Below are positions 1-7,639 of a stretch of 42,239 nt of DNA, piece after piece; position 1 is the stretch's first letter; each line of letters begins with the position of its first letter. The notes below the pieces were generated by a model. The model searched no databases, was not told where the DNA came from, and worked only from the letters and a program-made list of their open reading frames with translations. The DNA is from Candidatus Peregrinibacteria bacterium (lineage in GTDB: Bacteria; Patescibacteriota; Gracilibacteria; UBA1369; LOWO2-01-FULL-3), in NCBI GenBank assembly GCA_014729275.1, contig WJKE01000066.1, forward strand, positions 1 to 42,239. Reading direction: 5' to 3'. A program made the position numbers and the translations under genes.

Positions 1-1
1 C

Positions 2-136
2 TCTTACTTTCAATCTGACTTCATTCATATCTTTTCTCCAATTCTCACTAAAACCTCTAATTATTCGCTCCTCAAAAACTCCCCCGGAGCAGCTATCGCT
101 GCTCTCCAGGCGGGGCCTGGAAAAACTGGGGTCTTT
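2..136 (-). other. Possible partial reading frame leaving the left edge
   Basis: On the minus strand a frame is open from just after a TAA at 137-139 to the window edge. Its last ~25 codons look protein-like (for example GVFEERIIRGFSENWRKD) with many charged residues. The only in-window ATG is at 26-28, and the upstream part runs through two strong hairpins, so the true start is unclear. I do not recognise the product. It may be the 5' end of a gene continuing to the left, or a decayed one. Confidence 0.22.
86..120. other. Two adjacent perfect hairpins
   Basis: GGAGCAGC-tatc-GCTGCTC (86-104) is followed directly by CCAGGC-ggg-GCCTGG (106-120). They are bracketed by AAAAACTCCCCCGG (75-88) and CTGGGGTCTTTTTAGG (126-141). 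The right bracket resembles the right end of the ~165-bp intergenic element family described at 4586, 15408 and 31492. They could be structured RNA, a terminator or the remnant of such an element. Confidence 0.45.
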
Positions 137-174
137 TTAGGTAATTGTCACGATAATCAAAATAGCAAAAAAAA

Positions 175-203
175 TTGACAAATCCCCAAGAAAATCGTAG
201 CAT
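175..203 (+). promoter_or_regulatory. Sigma70-type promoter
   Basis: TTGACA at 175-180, a 17-bp spacer, and TAGCAT at 198-203. It lies 38 bp before the ATG at 241 of the small interrupted reading frame. The -35 is perfect and the -10 matches 4 of 6. Confidence 0.5.
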
Positions 204-240
204 CCAAAACTCAACTTTTATCTAACTAAACTGTATTATC

Positions 241-441
241 ATGACTGACAAAAATAATTCTTTCTTCAAATATCACTTTGGAAAAAACTAAGCATCAAAA
301 AGATTAGTTCGAGATTTAGTATTAACTGACATTGATGAAGCGTTTAAGAGCGAACCCGAGTTATCTAGAGTGGTGTGTATTGATATTTTAGAAACTGAGT
401 CCCAAGAGCTAATTGCAGAAGCCATAAGTGAACTTAATTAA
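241..441 (+). pseudogene. Small gene interrupted by an in-frame TAA
   Basis: ATG at 241 opens a frame that reads 16 residues (ending HFGKN), meets TAA at 289-291, then continues in the same frame for 49 residues (ASKRLVRDLVLTDIDEAF...) to TAA at 439-441. The downstream part has normal protein-like composition, and a good promoter (175-203) stands in front. No ATG follows the stop early enough to restart the same product. I do not recognise the family. The simplest reading is a recently inactivated ~66-residue gene; a sequencing error or readthrough are alternatives. TAA reassignment is excluded because other genes here end in TAA. Confidence 0.4.
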
Positions 442-456
442 AACGGCAAATATTAG

Positions 457-1578
457 CTATTTACCCTTTTTAATAGTATGAAAAACAATCACTAGCACCA
501 CCAAAGCGCTGAGGCCCATTGCGGTCCAGGGCAGCCATGGCAGACGCTCAGTTGTTCTACTTTCCTCTGCATCACACACATCTCCAATTCCATCACCATC
601 AGTATCTTTTTGTGAAGCATTCGGGTGATCGGGACAATTATCTTTCAAGTTTATAACACTGTCTCCATCATGGTCTTCACAGGCATCACCTCGGCCATTG
701 TCATCTTTATCAGCTTGATCTGGATTAGGCGTGTTCACACAATTATCCAGTTGATTTTTTATCCCATCATTATCCGTATCCGGCGGTATAAAAAGTGGGT
801 TTTCTTTTTTGGAAAGAATTTCTGCATCTAAAATTTCTTCCGGATTACTCAACAGGTCTCCCGATTCGCCTGTACTTACATAAGAATAAGCAGCTTTATC
901 AGTATAAAGCTTATAGCTCTCACCCGGCCTTGCAAGCCACACAATTTCAACCAGACCGGGGGCCTCACTAATCCTTTCCATTAATGAAATTTCACAAATC
1001 CTCAAAGGTTGTGAATGCCAAAACTCTATGCGCCACTTCTTTGAAGTGGTTTCAGGAAAATCAAGATAAGAAGTATTTAAATAATCCTTTGCAAAAACAG
1101 TAACCATTTCTCCATCAACTTCTGCCTTCAATTCAATCATATGTGGCAGCGCAATATTCTTCTCAAGATAAAAATCAATATGTGAAGAAGTTATAGGCTT
1201 ATCAGATTCAAGCACTACATAAGCGGTTCCGCCATCTTTATCCAGATCAAATTCCGCATTGGTTTCGCAATTATTATCAGTTAAAGCATTAAGACTTCCC
1301 TTTAACACTGAGCTTTGACTAGCCTTGGCACCTACGAATTCATAAGATCTAATTTCAGCAATTGGCTGAGGAGTTTGCGATTCGGTTTCTATCACAGCTA
1401 CACCAAATTCCTGCAATTTATCTAAAGAAACTTTAACTCTTGTTGGAAGAACAATATCCGGCACCTCAATCTCACTAACTGACTCAAACACGGATAAATC
1501 CGGAGCAGAATCAGCTTGAGCAAAAGCAGGCATCGATACAAACAATAGTAAAATCAACGTGATAAGAAAATTTTTCAT
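457..1578 (-). CDS. Secreted, membrane-anchored protein with thrombospondin type 3 repeats
   Basis: A 373-residue surface protein. Residues 1-20 are a signal peptide (MKNFLITLILLLFVSMPAFA), a roughly 240-residue beta-rich region follows, and residues 267-339 hold thrombospondin type 3 calcium-binding repeats (DTDNDG, DHDGDS, DTDGDG with paired Cys). A C-terminal helix at about 347-368 followed by HTIKKGK should anchor it in the membrane. The frame is open further upstream to 1680, but that extension would overlap the DUF2339 gene and precede the signal peptide, so the ATG at 1576-1578 is chosen. It lies 2 bp after the DUF2339 stop, so the two are almost certainly co-transcribed. Surface display and Ca2+ binding are inferred from the family; the ligand is unknown. 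Confidence 0.85.
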   Translation of the reverse strand: MKNFLITLILLLFVSMPAFAQADSAPDLSVFESVSEIEVPDIVLPTRVKVSLDKLQEFGVAVIETESQTPQPIAEIRSYEFVGAKASQSSVLKGSLNALTDNNCETNAEFDLDKDGGTAYVVLESDKPITSSHIDFYLEKNIALPHMIELKAEVDGEMVTVFAKDYLNTSYLDFPETTSKKWRIEFWHSQPLRICEISLMERISEAPGLVEIVWLARPGESYKLYTDKAAYSYVSTGESGDLLSNPEEILDAEILSKKENPLFIPPDTDNDGIKNQLDNCVNTPNPDQADKDDNGRGDACEDHDGDSVINLKDNCPDHPNASQKDTDGDGIGDVCDAEESRTTERLPWLPWTAMGLSALVVLVIVFHTIKKGK

Positions 1579-1580
1579 AA

Positions 1581-3302
1581 TTATTTTTTTAAATATTTTT
1601 TTTCCATAAATGCGGTAAGCATAAAAAGAATACCGATAACAACAAATGTAATAGTCCTTCCGCCCAAAGTCATATCCCATATTTCCACAAAAAGCAATCT
1701 AAGCACAGTCAGACCAATAATCACCATACCCGCAAGCCTGTAGGTAAATTTTTCCTTCTGAATACCCAAAAAGTAAAAGGCAATTGCAACTATTGTATAA
1801 ACTACAAGCGCAGCACCATGAGCATAAGTTTCTTCCACCCACCCAGCTTCCATCACCTTCCAAATCAGGGCAAACAATAGAGCCAGGCCCAATGAAGAAA
1901 GTATGATTTGAGTATAATACGCTAAATCATGCTCTTTAGCCGGCTTAATATTTGCAAGGTGCTTAATTAATAAAGCGGTAATTCCTGCAGATACAGATGC
2001 TATTAGCAATACAAAAAAATGTGAATTGATAATTACACCCTGATTCCAAACATATGAATTAAAGTCTTCAAGAGCCATTACAGCTGGCACAAAATGTAAA
2101 TATGAAATCAGAGAAGTTGCCTTTTTATCTTTCATAACAAATGTTGAAAGCAGACAGACAGCCAAAATCTCAAGAGAGAAAATAATAGTCAAAGTATCAG
2201 CCTGAAATTCAAACACAGTTGCCGCCCCCAATAAAACAATTGCCGCAGAGGATTGTAAATAAATAATTTTTTTAGGCGCGCCAATTTTATAAGCAATAAA
2301 ACTCACCACAACGCTAAACAAGGTTACTCCAGCCATTACAACACTCTGCATATGTTCAGGAATATAAGCGCCAACCAATGCAATTGAAAATAAAGTTATT
2401 AAAACAGTAATAATAAAGTCCGCATATTTAACTTTTTGCGATACAAGCATGGTCACAGAGCTTCCCACAAGAAATAAAACATAAAAAGCAGCCATAAATC
2501 CCCAGGCAGTTTGATCATCCAGCCGATCAAAAATCCCCGGTTCAATCACATAAACTGCGGTTATTATCAGGCTTAATAAAGGAAGTGTTCGCCACCCACG
2601 CAAAGACACAGTAATAAAAGATCCAATATTAACCAGCAATAAGTATATTGTAAGCAGTAAATAGTTGTCGGTTGAATCCGCAAGAACCGGAACAAAAGCA
2701 GCTGTAAGCAGTGATAAAACCGCCAGCGATTTTGATTTATTCACTATTGAAATAATAGAAATCGTCAAAATAACCAGAGCCATCAATCCCAAAGCCGTAA
2801 ACGGATCAAATAATTCGTATAAATTTCTCGCTGCCCAGGTAGTCAAAAGCAAAATACCGGCACCCAAAACAACCATAATTTGTGCAGGAATAGGTTTTTT
2901 ATTCATAATCAGATATCCGGCCCCAACAACAATTGTTCCTGTAAGCAAGCCTAAAGCCACTCTGCCAACTTCGCCAATCCAATTATTAAGAAAAGCGTAA
3001 CGCACAAACCAGGAAATCGCCAATAATATCAAAAGAGCCCCCAGTTTCATAATCCAGTCGGTTTTCAACCAATTCAAAAAGCTGATCAAATTTTCTTTAA
3101 ATGGGCTAATCTCTTCTTTCTTGGTATGAACTTCGGATTCTTTAATATCTTCTTTAATTTTAGACTTCAGCTCTTTCTCGGCTTTCTGGTTAACAATACT
3201 AAGTTCAAGCTCATTAATACGCGACTTAAGCCTTGACGTTCTAAAAAACAAAATAACAATTGGAATCGCCAGTACAATAGAGATAATTAATTTTCCTTCC
3301 AT
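1581..3302 (-). CDS. DUF2339 family multi-pass membrane protein
   Basis: 573 residues. One N-terminal membrane helix (about 4-20) is followed by a charged, coiled-coil-like stretch (about 22-65), then 14 or more closely spaced hydrophobic helices to the C-terminus. The segment WLKTDWIMKLGALLILLA starting near residue 78 is characteristic of DUF2339 (predicted membrane protein), whose function is unknown. It is the first gene of a two-gene minus-strand unit with the TSP3 surface protein, so a joint envelope role is likely but unproven. The ATG at 3302 has no Shine-Dalgarno sequence in front, only A/T-rich leader. Confidence 0.85.
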   Translation of the reverse strand: MEGKLIISIVLAIPIVILFFRTSRLKSRINELELSIVNQKAEKELKSKIKEDIKESEVHTKKEEISPFKENLISFLNWLKTDWIMKLGALLILLAISWFVRYAFLNNWIGEVGRVALGLLTGTIVVGAGYLIMNKKPIPAQIMVVLGAGILLLTTWAARNLYELFDPFTALGLMALVILTISIISIVNKSKSLAVLSLLTAAFVPVLADSTDNYLLLTIYLLLVNIGSFITVSLRGWRTLPLLSLIITAVYVIEPGIFDRLDDQTAWGFMAAFYVLFLVGSSVTMLVSQKVKYADFIITVLITLFSIALVGAYIPEHMQSVVMAGVTLFSVVVSFIAYKIGAPKKIIYLQSSAAIVLLGAATVFEFQADTLTIIFSLEILAVCLLSTFVMKDKKATSLISYLHFVPAVMALEDFNSYVWNQGVIINSHFFVLLIASVSAGITALLIKHLANIKPAKEHDLAYYTQIILSSLGLALLFALIWKVMEAGWVEETYAHGAALVVYTIVAIAFYFLGIQKEKFTYRLAGMVIIGLTVLRLLFVEIWDMTLGGRTITFVVIGILFMLTAFMEKKYLKK

Positions 3303-3560
3303 AAAAATAAGATAATTATATTTAGTAAAAGCAGTATATAATAAAAAGCTAATCCTTCAAAATCTAAAGAAGCGCGCTTATCACAGATTAAAAAAATAAT
3401 TTTATAAAGCTAACGGAATATCTTTATAAAAATTCTGGAACAATAGTATTTTTTGACTAATAATCTAAAGATATGATAAACCGTAAACAGTAAATCTCCT
3501 AACCTCAAATATATGAATTTAAAAAACGGAATATTAAAAATTTTAGTGCCTAAACAGTAA

Positions 3561-4541
3561 ATGTTTGAATTACTACTACTATTAGGGATTGCGGGATTAA
3601 TAGCAGGGGCAAATCTGATAATTAAGGGTGCATTAAATATTGCTTGGCACCTGAAATTATCACATATATTTATCGGATTAACAATTTTGGCACTGGGAAC
3701 GGATCTGCCGGAGCTTGTAATTGACATTAACGCTGCTGTTGAAAAACTTGGAGGAACGGATACGTCGGGCTTTATAGTGGGAGAAACCACGGGGACATGT
3801 ATGGCACAAATAGCTTTAACCTTGGGGATTGTAGGATTATTCGGCACTAGCTTCTTTTTAACAAAAAAGGAGATTTTAAGAGAAGGTCTGATTGTGATTT
3901 TATCAGTGTTAATATTTTTTCTATTAAGTCTTGATGGGGAACTATCCAGATGGGATGGATTTTTAATGATATTGATTTATATTACTTATTTTTTATTTTT
4001 GTATAAAGGTGAAAAAAGTAAGGAAAGAGATGTTAAAAAAAGGCCCTCATTAGAATTGGCATGGTCAATACTTTCTCTAATTTTAGGTTTTGCAATATTG
4101 ATTTATTCTTCGGAAGTGGTAGTGGATAATGCACTTAACATCGCTAAAAAATGGGGTGTGGCACAATCTTTTGTAGGTGCTATAATTGTAGGATTGGGAA
4201 CAAGCATGCCGGAAATAATAATTTCATTCGGTGGAGTGATAAAAAAAGTGCCAAGATTATCGATAGGCAACATACTTGGCAGTAATATATTTGATATTTT
4301 ATTTACACTTGGCATTGGAAGTTCAATAAGTGGATTTTTTGTTGAGAAAAAAATTCTTTTATTTGATATTCCATATTTATTTTTTACCTCAGTTTTTGCG
4401 ATTATATTATTTATTACGGGAAAAAAATTAAGCAAGTCGGAAGCGGGGATTATCCTTTGCATTTATATTATTTATTTAGTAATAAAAATATTAAATTTTG
4501 AAGGAATTGTAATAGACAATTTCAGTAAGCTTTTTACATAA
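3561..4541 (+). CDS. Sodium/calcium exchanger family antiporter (CaCA, YrbG-like)
   Basis: 326 residues with about 10 membrane helices arranged as two inverted halves. Each half carries an alpha-repeat: GLTILALGTDLPELVID near residue 41 and VGLGTSMPEIIISFGG near 213, the second followed by GNILGSNIFDI. The conserved acidic residues in GT-x-x-PE bind the cation in this family, which exports Ca2+ (or exchanges other cations) against Na+ or H+. The first repeat is unusual: the usual GN-x-x-GSN segment is replaced by GETTGTCMAQIALTLG, so its ion preference may differ. It is a stand-alone gene with no Shine-Dalgarno; one of the ~165-bp intergenic elements follows it. Confidence 0.88.
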   Translation: MFELLLLLGIAGLIAGANLIIKGALNIAWHLKLSHIFIGLTILALGTDLPELVIDINAAVEKLGGTDTSGFIVGETTGTCMAQIALTLGIVGLFGTSFFLTKKEILREGLIVILSVLIFFLLSLDGELSRWDGFLMILIYITYFLFLYKGEKSKERDVKKRPSLELAWSILSLILGFAILIYSSEVVVDNALNIAKKWGVAQSFVGAIIVGLGTSMPEIIISFGGVIKKVPRLSIGNILGSNIFDILFTLGIGSSISGFFVEKKILLFDIPYLFFTSVFAIILFITGKKLSKSEAGIILCIYIIYLVIKILNFEGIVIDNFSKLFT

Positions 4542-4585
4542 TCAATTTTTGATTTTACGAAAAATATTTTAGTTTCACTATATTA

Positions 4586-4754
4586 CTAAAAAGACCCCCG
4601 ATTTTTTCTCCATAGAATTTTTGGTTTACAGTAAACAAATATAGTTTTGCACATTAAAGCATAGCCTAGTATTAGCGTAAAATCGTGTACGGTAAAAAGC
4701 CAAAAATCGAAGATTATTTATAATTTTTTGGCAAAAACGGGGCTTTTTTAGAGG
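4586..4754. repeat. Intergenic element family, copy A (~169 bp)
   Basis: This copy matches 15408-15570 and 31492-31676 along nearly its whole length, all in the same orientation. The best-conserved block includes GTACGGTAAAAAGCC and AAAAATCGAAGATTATT. The ends form an imperfect inverted repeat (AAAAAGACCCCCG with CGGGGCTTTTTTA). Inside, GCCAAAAAT (4699-4707) pairs with ATTTTTTGGC across a 15-nt loop. It lies between two co-oriented genes and contains no open frame. It may be a MITE-like element or a structured RNA. Confidence 0.75.
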
Positions 4755-4763
4755 ATATTAATA

Positions 4764-4792
4764 TTTACAAATTAAATAAGTATTAATATAAT
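4764..4792 (+). promoter_or_regulatory. Sigma70-type promoter of the 93-residue gene
   Basis: TTTACA at 4764-4769, 17 bp, and a perfect TATAAT at 4787-4792. It sits 40 bp before the ATG at 4832, just after element copy A. Confidence 0.6.
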
Positions 4793-4831
4793 CAAAACTA
4801 TTTAAAATTTTTATTTATTAATTTAAGCAAA

Positions 4832-5113
4832 ATGAAATTAGAAAACTCTAAAGTATCTGTAACATCAGAGGGGGCTGAAGAAAAAATCGGACAATCTGAA
4901 GATTTTGCTGCAGCTATGAAGTTATTCCAAAATGAATGCATATCTGGAACAAACAATGGAATATCCGCAGAATTACGTAGAAAGTTTACAGAGTTGTTTG
5001 ATAAAATCGATGAGGTTGGAAATGGTGTTACGGAAGAAGCCAAACAAGTATTGCAAGAAGAGATTGATGAATTATTGAAAAGAGTTAAGGATATGTGTAG
5101 CTTTTATAAGTAA
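4832..5113 (+). CDS. Small acidic hypothetical protein
   Basis: 93 residues, strongly charged (many Glu, Lys and Asp), without signal peptide or membrane helix. The C-terminal half (about 50-90) has a regular pattern suggesting long amphipathic helices. I do not recognise the family. A clear promoter (4764-4792) supports expression. The gene is convergent with the PH-domain gene at 5165 and no terminator hairpin is visible between them. It resembles in style the other small acidic unknowns at 12563 and 15623, but I see no shared motif. Confidence 0.6.
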   Translation: MKLENSKVSVTSEGAEEKIGQSEDFAAAMKLFQNECISGTNNGISAELRRKFTELFDKIDEVGNGVTEEAKQVLQEEIDELLKRVKDMCSFYK

Positions 5114-5164
5114 TAATAGGAATAAAATCAGGCTGGAAGTAAAGATTTTTTTATAAAAATATAA

Positions 5165-5671
5165 TCAAGCGGATGGAATTATAGTTTCACTTTTTTCATC
5201 GGTAATTTGTTTTAAGCGCGCCTTTTCTATTAAATTTGCATGTCTATACGGATTTGGAAGATTATCCATTTCAAATAAATTTTTTATTAAAGGAGAGTCT
5301 AATTTCAAGCTCCCATAATTAAAAGTTTTTCCAAATAATCCCTGATATACTTGTACGGAACGGATAGCGGGAATATCTACACTGGTTGTTTTTCTAAAAA
5401 TTATACCCGAACTTTTAGATATTCCATGCGGTGATACTATATAATATTGAAAATACCAGACGAGTAAAAAATAAATAAAAATGAGAATATTCACACTTAA
5501 TAATATTATTCTTAGGATGAAAAGATTTTCAGGTGATAATGTTAGGGCGCTAAGACCTAAAGCTATTAGTGCAACCAGTAATTCAAGAAATACAAATTTT
5601 CCTATTAGAGTGATTATGGCTGCTCTTACTTTGTAATTTTTTTCGAAGCTGTAACTTGTAACTTTTTTCAT
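5165..5671 (-). CDS. Membrane-anchored bacterial PH domain protein (YdbS/YdbT-like)
   Basis: 168 residues. Two hydrophobic hairpin helices (about 21-44 and 50-72) are followed by a bacterial PH-like domain (bPH2; about 73-150) with the typical YYIVSPHGISKSSGIIFRK strand pair and the Tyr/Gly-rich YGSLKLDSP strand. Proteins of this type are small inner-membrane proteins of unknown biochemical role, often tied to envelope stress. It ends in TGA, which is evidence that UGA is a stop codon here. The ATG at 5671 has no Shine-Dalgarno. Confidence 0.8.
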   Translation of the reverse strand: MKKVTSYSFEKNYKVRAAIITLIGKFVFLELLVALIALGLSALTLSPENLFILRIILLSVNILIFIYFLLVWYFQYYIVSPHGISKSSGIIFRKTTSVDIPAIRSVQVYQGLFGKTFNYGSLKLDSPLIKNLFEMDNLPNPYRHANLIEKARLKQITDEKSETIIPSA

Positions 5672-5707
5672 AAAAAAATCTTATTCACCCCTAATATATC
5701 AAAAATT

Positions 5708-5845
5708 ATGGAAAATAAACAGTTAGCTACTAAAGGATTACTCTTCCAGAGCAAAAACACCCGCATCCAAACAGCTACATCATTCAACGACTATTGTAAC
5801 AAATTCCGCTACCTTAACGGAAAAACAGCTCTCACATATACTTAG
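5708..5845 (+). CDS. Possible 45-residue small protein
   Basis: An ATG-to-TAG frame encoding MENKQLATKGLLFQSKN... ending ALTYT. Composition is protein-like and the frame fills the space between the PH gene and the tRNA-Thr terminator. No ribosome-binding site, clear promoter or recognised family is visible. It could equally be the remnant of a longer gene. Confidence 0.25.
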   Translation: MENKQLATKGLLFQSKNTRIQTATSFNDYCNKFRYLNGKTALTYT

Positions 5846-5892
5846 AAAAAAACAGGCGGTTTTGCCGCGTCTCTTCTAGAGCAAATCCGCCC
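5846..5892 (-). terminator. Rho-independent terminator for tRNA-Thr
   Basis: On the minus strand GGCGGATTTGC (5881-5891) pairs with GCAAAACCGCC (5855-5865) at 10 of 11 positions, followed by a run of seven T within 5846-5852. It lies about 70 bp downstream of the tRNA-Thr 3' end in its direction of transcription. Confidence 0.7.
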
Positions 5893-5962
5893 GATTTTGG
5901 GACGGTTACACTTTCATTACAGCAAAACACTACCTAAACTCCTTTATTTTAGACAGTATCCC

Positions 5963-6038
5963 TGGAGCCACCTGTCGGATTCGAACCGACGACCCACGGT
6001 TTACAAAACCGTTGCTCTACCAACTGAGCTAAGGTGGC
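5963..6038 (-). tRNA. tRNA-Thr (anticodon UGU)
   Basis: A 76-nt cloverleaf. Acceptor GCCACCT/AGGTGGC, D-arm GCTC-AGTTGGTA-GAGC, anticodon stem ACGGT/ACCGT with loop TTTGTAA (anticodon TGT), T-arm GTCGG-TTCGAAT-CCGAC, discriminator T, and encoded CCA. A strong promoter (6068-6096) and a terminator (5846-5892) flank it. Confidence 0.96.
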
Positions 6039-6067
6039 TAATTTTTGAAGATCTACACGCAAGCCCG

Positions 6068-6096
6068 ATTCTATTTTAAAGTATTTTCCTTGTCAA
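6068..6096 (-). promoter_or_regulatory. Promoter of tRNA-Thr
   Basis: On the minus strand: TTGACA (6091-6096), a 17-bp spacer, and TAGAAT (6068-6073), 30 bp before the tRNA 5' end. Confidence 0.75.
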
Positions 6097-6114
6097 TAAA
6101 TTATACTTTCTTAA

Positions 6115-6143
6115 TTGAATAAGTGGCGGGAATTAGGTAAAAT
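6115..6143 (+). promoter_or_regulatory. Promoter of murB
   Basis: TTGAAT (6115-6120), a 17-bp spacer, and TAAAAT (6138-6143), 22 bp before the murB ATG. Confidence 0.5.
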
Positions 6144-6164
6144 TTCTGCATAGTAAAGATCAAT

Positions 6165-7085
6165 ATGAAGGATGTTCAGTCAAAATTTTTGGAAAAATTT
6201 CCGCGCGGAAAAATCGATGAATCCCTAAAACGCTTCACAACTTTTCGAATAGGGGGACCTTCAGACCTTTTTTACGAACTCGAAGATCCTCAGCATTTGC
6301 CAAAATTATTCAAATTCGTATCAGAAAACAACCTTCCTTATATAGTTTTGGGAGGCGGCAGCAACCTTTTATTCCATGACAAAGGCTTTCGCGGGCTTGT
6401 TATTAAGATGAATTTAAAGGGATTAAGCCACGAAAACACCCGAGTAACCGCACAAAGCGGAGTTTTGATCTCTCAATTAATTAAATATTCCCTCGAAAAT
6501 GGCTTAGATGGGCTTGAAAAGTGGTTTGGACTACCCGGAACAGTGGGTGGTGCGGTTAGAGGAAACGCAGGCTATAATGGGCTTGAAACAAAGGATATTT
6601 TGGTGAAAGCCCGAATTTTTGACCCAAAAACCAATGATTTTAGAGAGGTTGAAAATAATTATTTCAAATTTTCATATAGGGATTCCAAATTAAAGCATTC
6701 ACCCGAAATAATAATATCTGCCACTTTTAAGATCGGCAAAGGCACATTAAGCAAAGAAGAACAACTAAAAATCATGTCAGATTCACATCAATTCCGACTT
6801 AAAAAACAAGTTATAGGTTTTACAACCGGATCTTTCTTCAAAAATCCATCCCCGGATAATCCCGCGGGCATGCTCATAGATAAGGTCGGATTAAAGGGAA
6901 AAAGCATAGGTGAAGCACAAATATCCGAAAAACACGCAAATTTCTTCATTAACACAGGAAAGGCTGCTGCAAGCGACATTTTGGCTTTGGCTAAGCTTGC
7001 AAAACAAAAAGTAAAGGAAAAATTCAATATAGAGCTACAAGAGGAGGTTCAAATATTCTCTGAACAGGGGCCCTCAAAACTCTAA
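6165..7085 (+). CDS. murB: UDP-N-acetylenolpyruvoylglucosamine reductase MurB
   Basis: 306 residues, full length for the short (type II) MurB class. It reduces UDP-GlcNAc-enolpyruvate to UDP-MurNAc using FAD and NADPH, in the cytosolic branch of peptidoglycan synthesis. Visible motifs are FTTFRIGGPSDLF (25-37) and LGGGSNLL (62-69) in the FAD-binding domain, GTVGGAVRGNAG (126-137), SYRDSKLK with Arg172, GSFFKNP with the proton-donor Ser223, and LQEEV with catalytic Glu294. The gene stands alone between the tRNA-Thr unit (divergent) and the small membrane protein gene. There is no Shine-Dalgarno; the ATG at 6165 fits the promoter at 6115-6143. Confidence 0.96.
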   Translation: MKDVQSKFLEKFPRGKIDESLKRFTTFRIGGPSDLFYELEDPQHLPKLFKFVSENNLPYIVLGGGSNLLFHDKGFRGLVIKMNLKGLSHENTRVTAQSGVLISQLIKYSLENGLDGLEKWFGLPGTVGGAVRGNAGYNGLETKDILVKARIFDPKTNDFREVENNYFKFSYRDSKLKHSPEIIISATFKIGKGTLSKEEQLKIMSDSHQFRLKKQVIGFTTGSFFKNPSPDNPAGMLIDKVGLKGKSIGEAQISEKHANFFINTGKAAASDILALAKLAKQKVKEKFNIELQEEVQIFSEQGPSKL

Positions 7086-7102
7086 AAATCGCATTATCTT
7101 GC

Positions 7103-7131
7103 TTGCTATTTAAAGCCTAATCTGATATAAT
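7103..7131 (+). promoter_or_regulatory. Promoter of the VirB2/TrbC-like gene
   Basis: TTGCTA (7103-7108), a 17-bp spacer, and a perfect TATAAT (7126-7131), 33 bp before the ATG at 7165. Confidence 0.65.
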
Positions 7132-7164
7132 AATAAGCGAAAACAAACATATTACCTCATATCC

Positions 7165-7557
7165 ATGAAAAATATGAAAAGTTTAAAACAATCATTGTTT
7201 GCTATGGCATTAATGGTTGGTGCAATCTCTCTATTTGCATTCCTACCGACTGCAAGCGCTCAGCTAATCAGCCCTGGAGATCTTCCATCTGAAATCGGAG
7301 CAGCAACAGGCGGAGAAACAGACCTTAGAGCACTTGTTCTAAGAATTATTAACTACTTCCTAACATTCTTGGGAATCGTAGCGGTTATCTTCGTAATTTA
7401 CGGTGGTGTTACTTATGTAACTTCTGCCGGTAACGATGAAGCTGTAGGAAACGCAAAAAAGATCATTATGTACGCGTTGATCGGTATAATAGTGATTCTG
7501 CTTTCATTCGTATTGGTTAATGCGATCCTGGGAGCTGGACTTGGCGGAGGTGCATAG
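7165..7557 (+). CDS. Small two-helix membrane protein, VirB2/TrbC pilin-like
   Basis: 130 residues. A signal peptide is predicted at 1-32 (ending PTASA before Gln33), then a short polar segment, a hydrophobic helix near 56-81, a small loop with VTSAGNDEAVGNAKKI, and a second helix near 98-122 ending in a Gly-rich tail (GAGLGGGA). This is the architecture of VirB2/TrbC-type pilins, which many Patescibacteria encode in small stand-alone genes. Here no type IV secretion neighbours are visible, so a conjugation role is not supported. A strong promoter and a terminator make it a single-gene unit, likely well expressed. Confidence 0.75.
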   Translation: MKNMKSLKQSLFAMALMVGAISLFAFLPTASAQLISPGDLPSEIGAATGGETDLRALVLRIINYFLTFLGIVAVIFVIYGGVTYVTSAGNDEAVGNAKKIIMYALIGIIVILLSFVLVNAILGAGLGGGA

Positions 7558-7596
7558 CATAAATTCCTAAAATCTAGTCTAAAATAACAAGAAGCA

Positions 7597-7629
7597 AGGG
7601 GTTGCAATTATATTTGCAGCCTCTTTTGT
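7597..7629 (+). terminator. Rho-independent terminator after the VirB2-like gene
   Basis: AGGGGTTGCAA (7598-7608) pairs with TTGCAGCCTCT (7615-7625, with G-U pairs), followed by TTT. It is placed 40 bp past the stop codon. Confidence 0.6.
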
Positions 7630-7639
7630 GTATGGATTT

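Noticed and set aside
1579-1680. Longer N-terminus for the TSP3 protein
   Set aside because: It would overlap the DUF2339 gene and place 34 residues before a clear signal peptide.
5897-6079. Plus-strand 60-residue frame over tRNA-Thr
   Set aside because: It reads the antisense of the tRNA (SDSNRRPTVYK... pattern) and has no independent support.
7165-7557. Evidence for a type IV secretion or conjugation system
   Set aside because: Only one VirB2/TrbC-like small protein is present; no VirB4, VirB6 or relaxase genes accompany it in the window.
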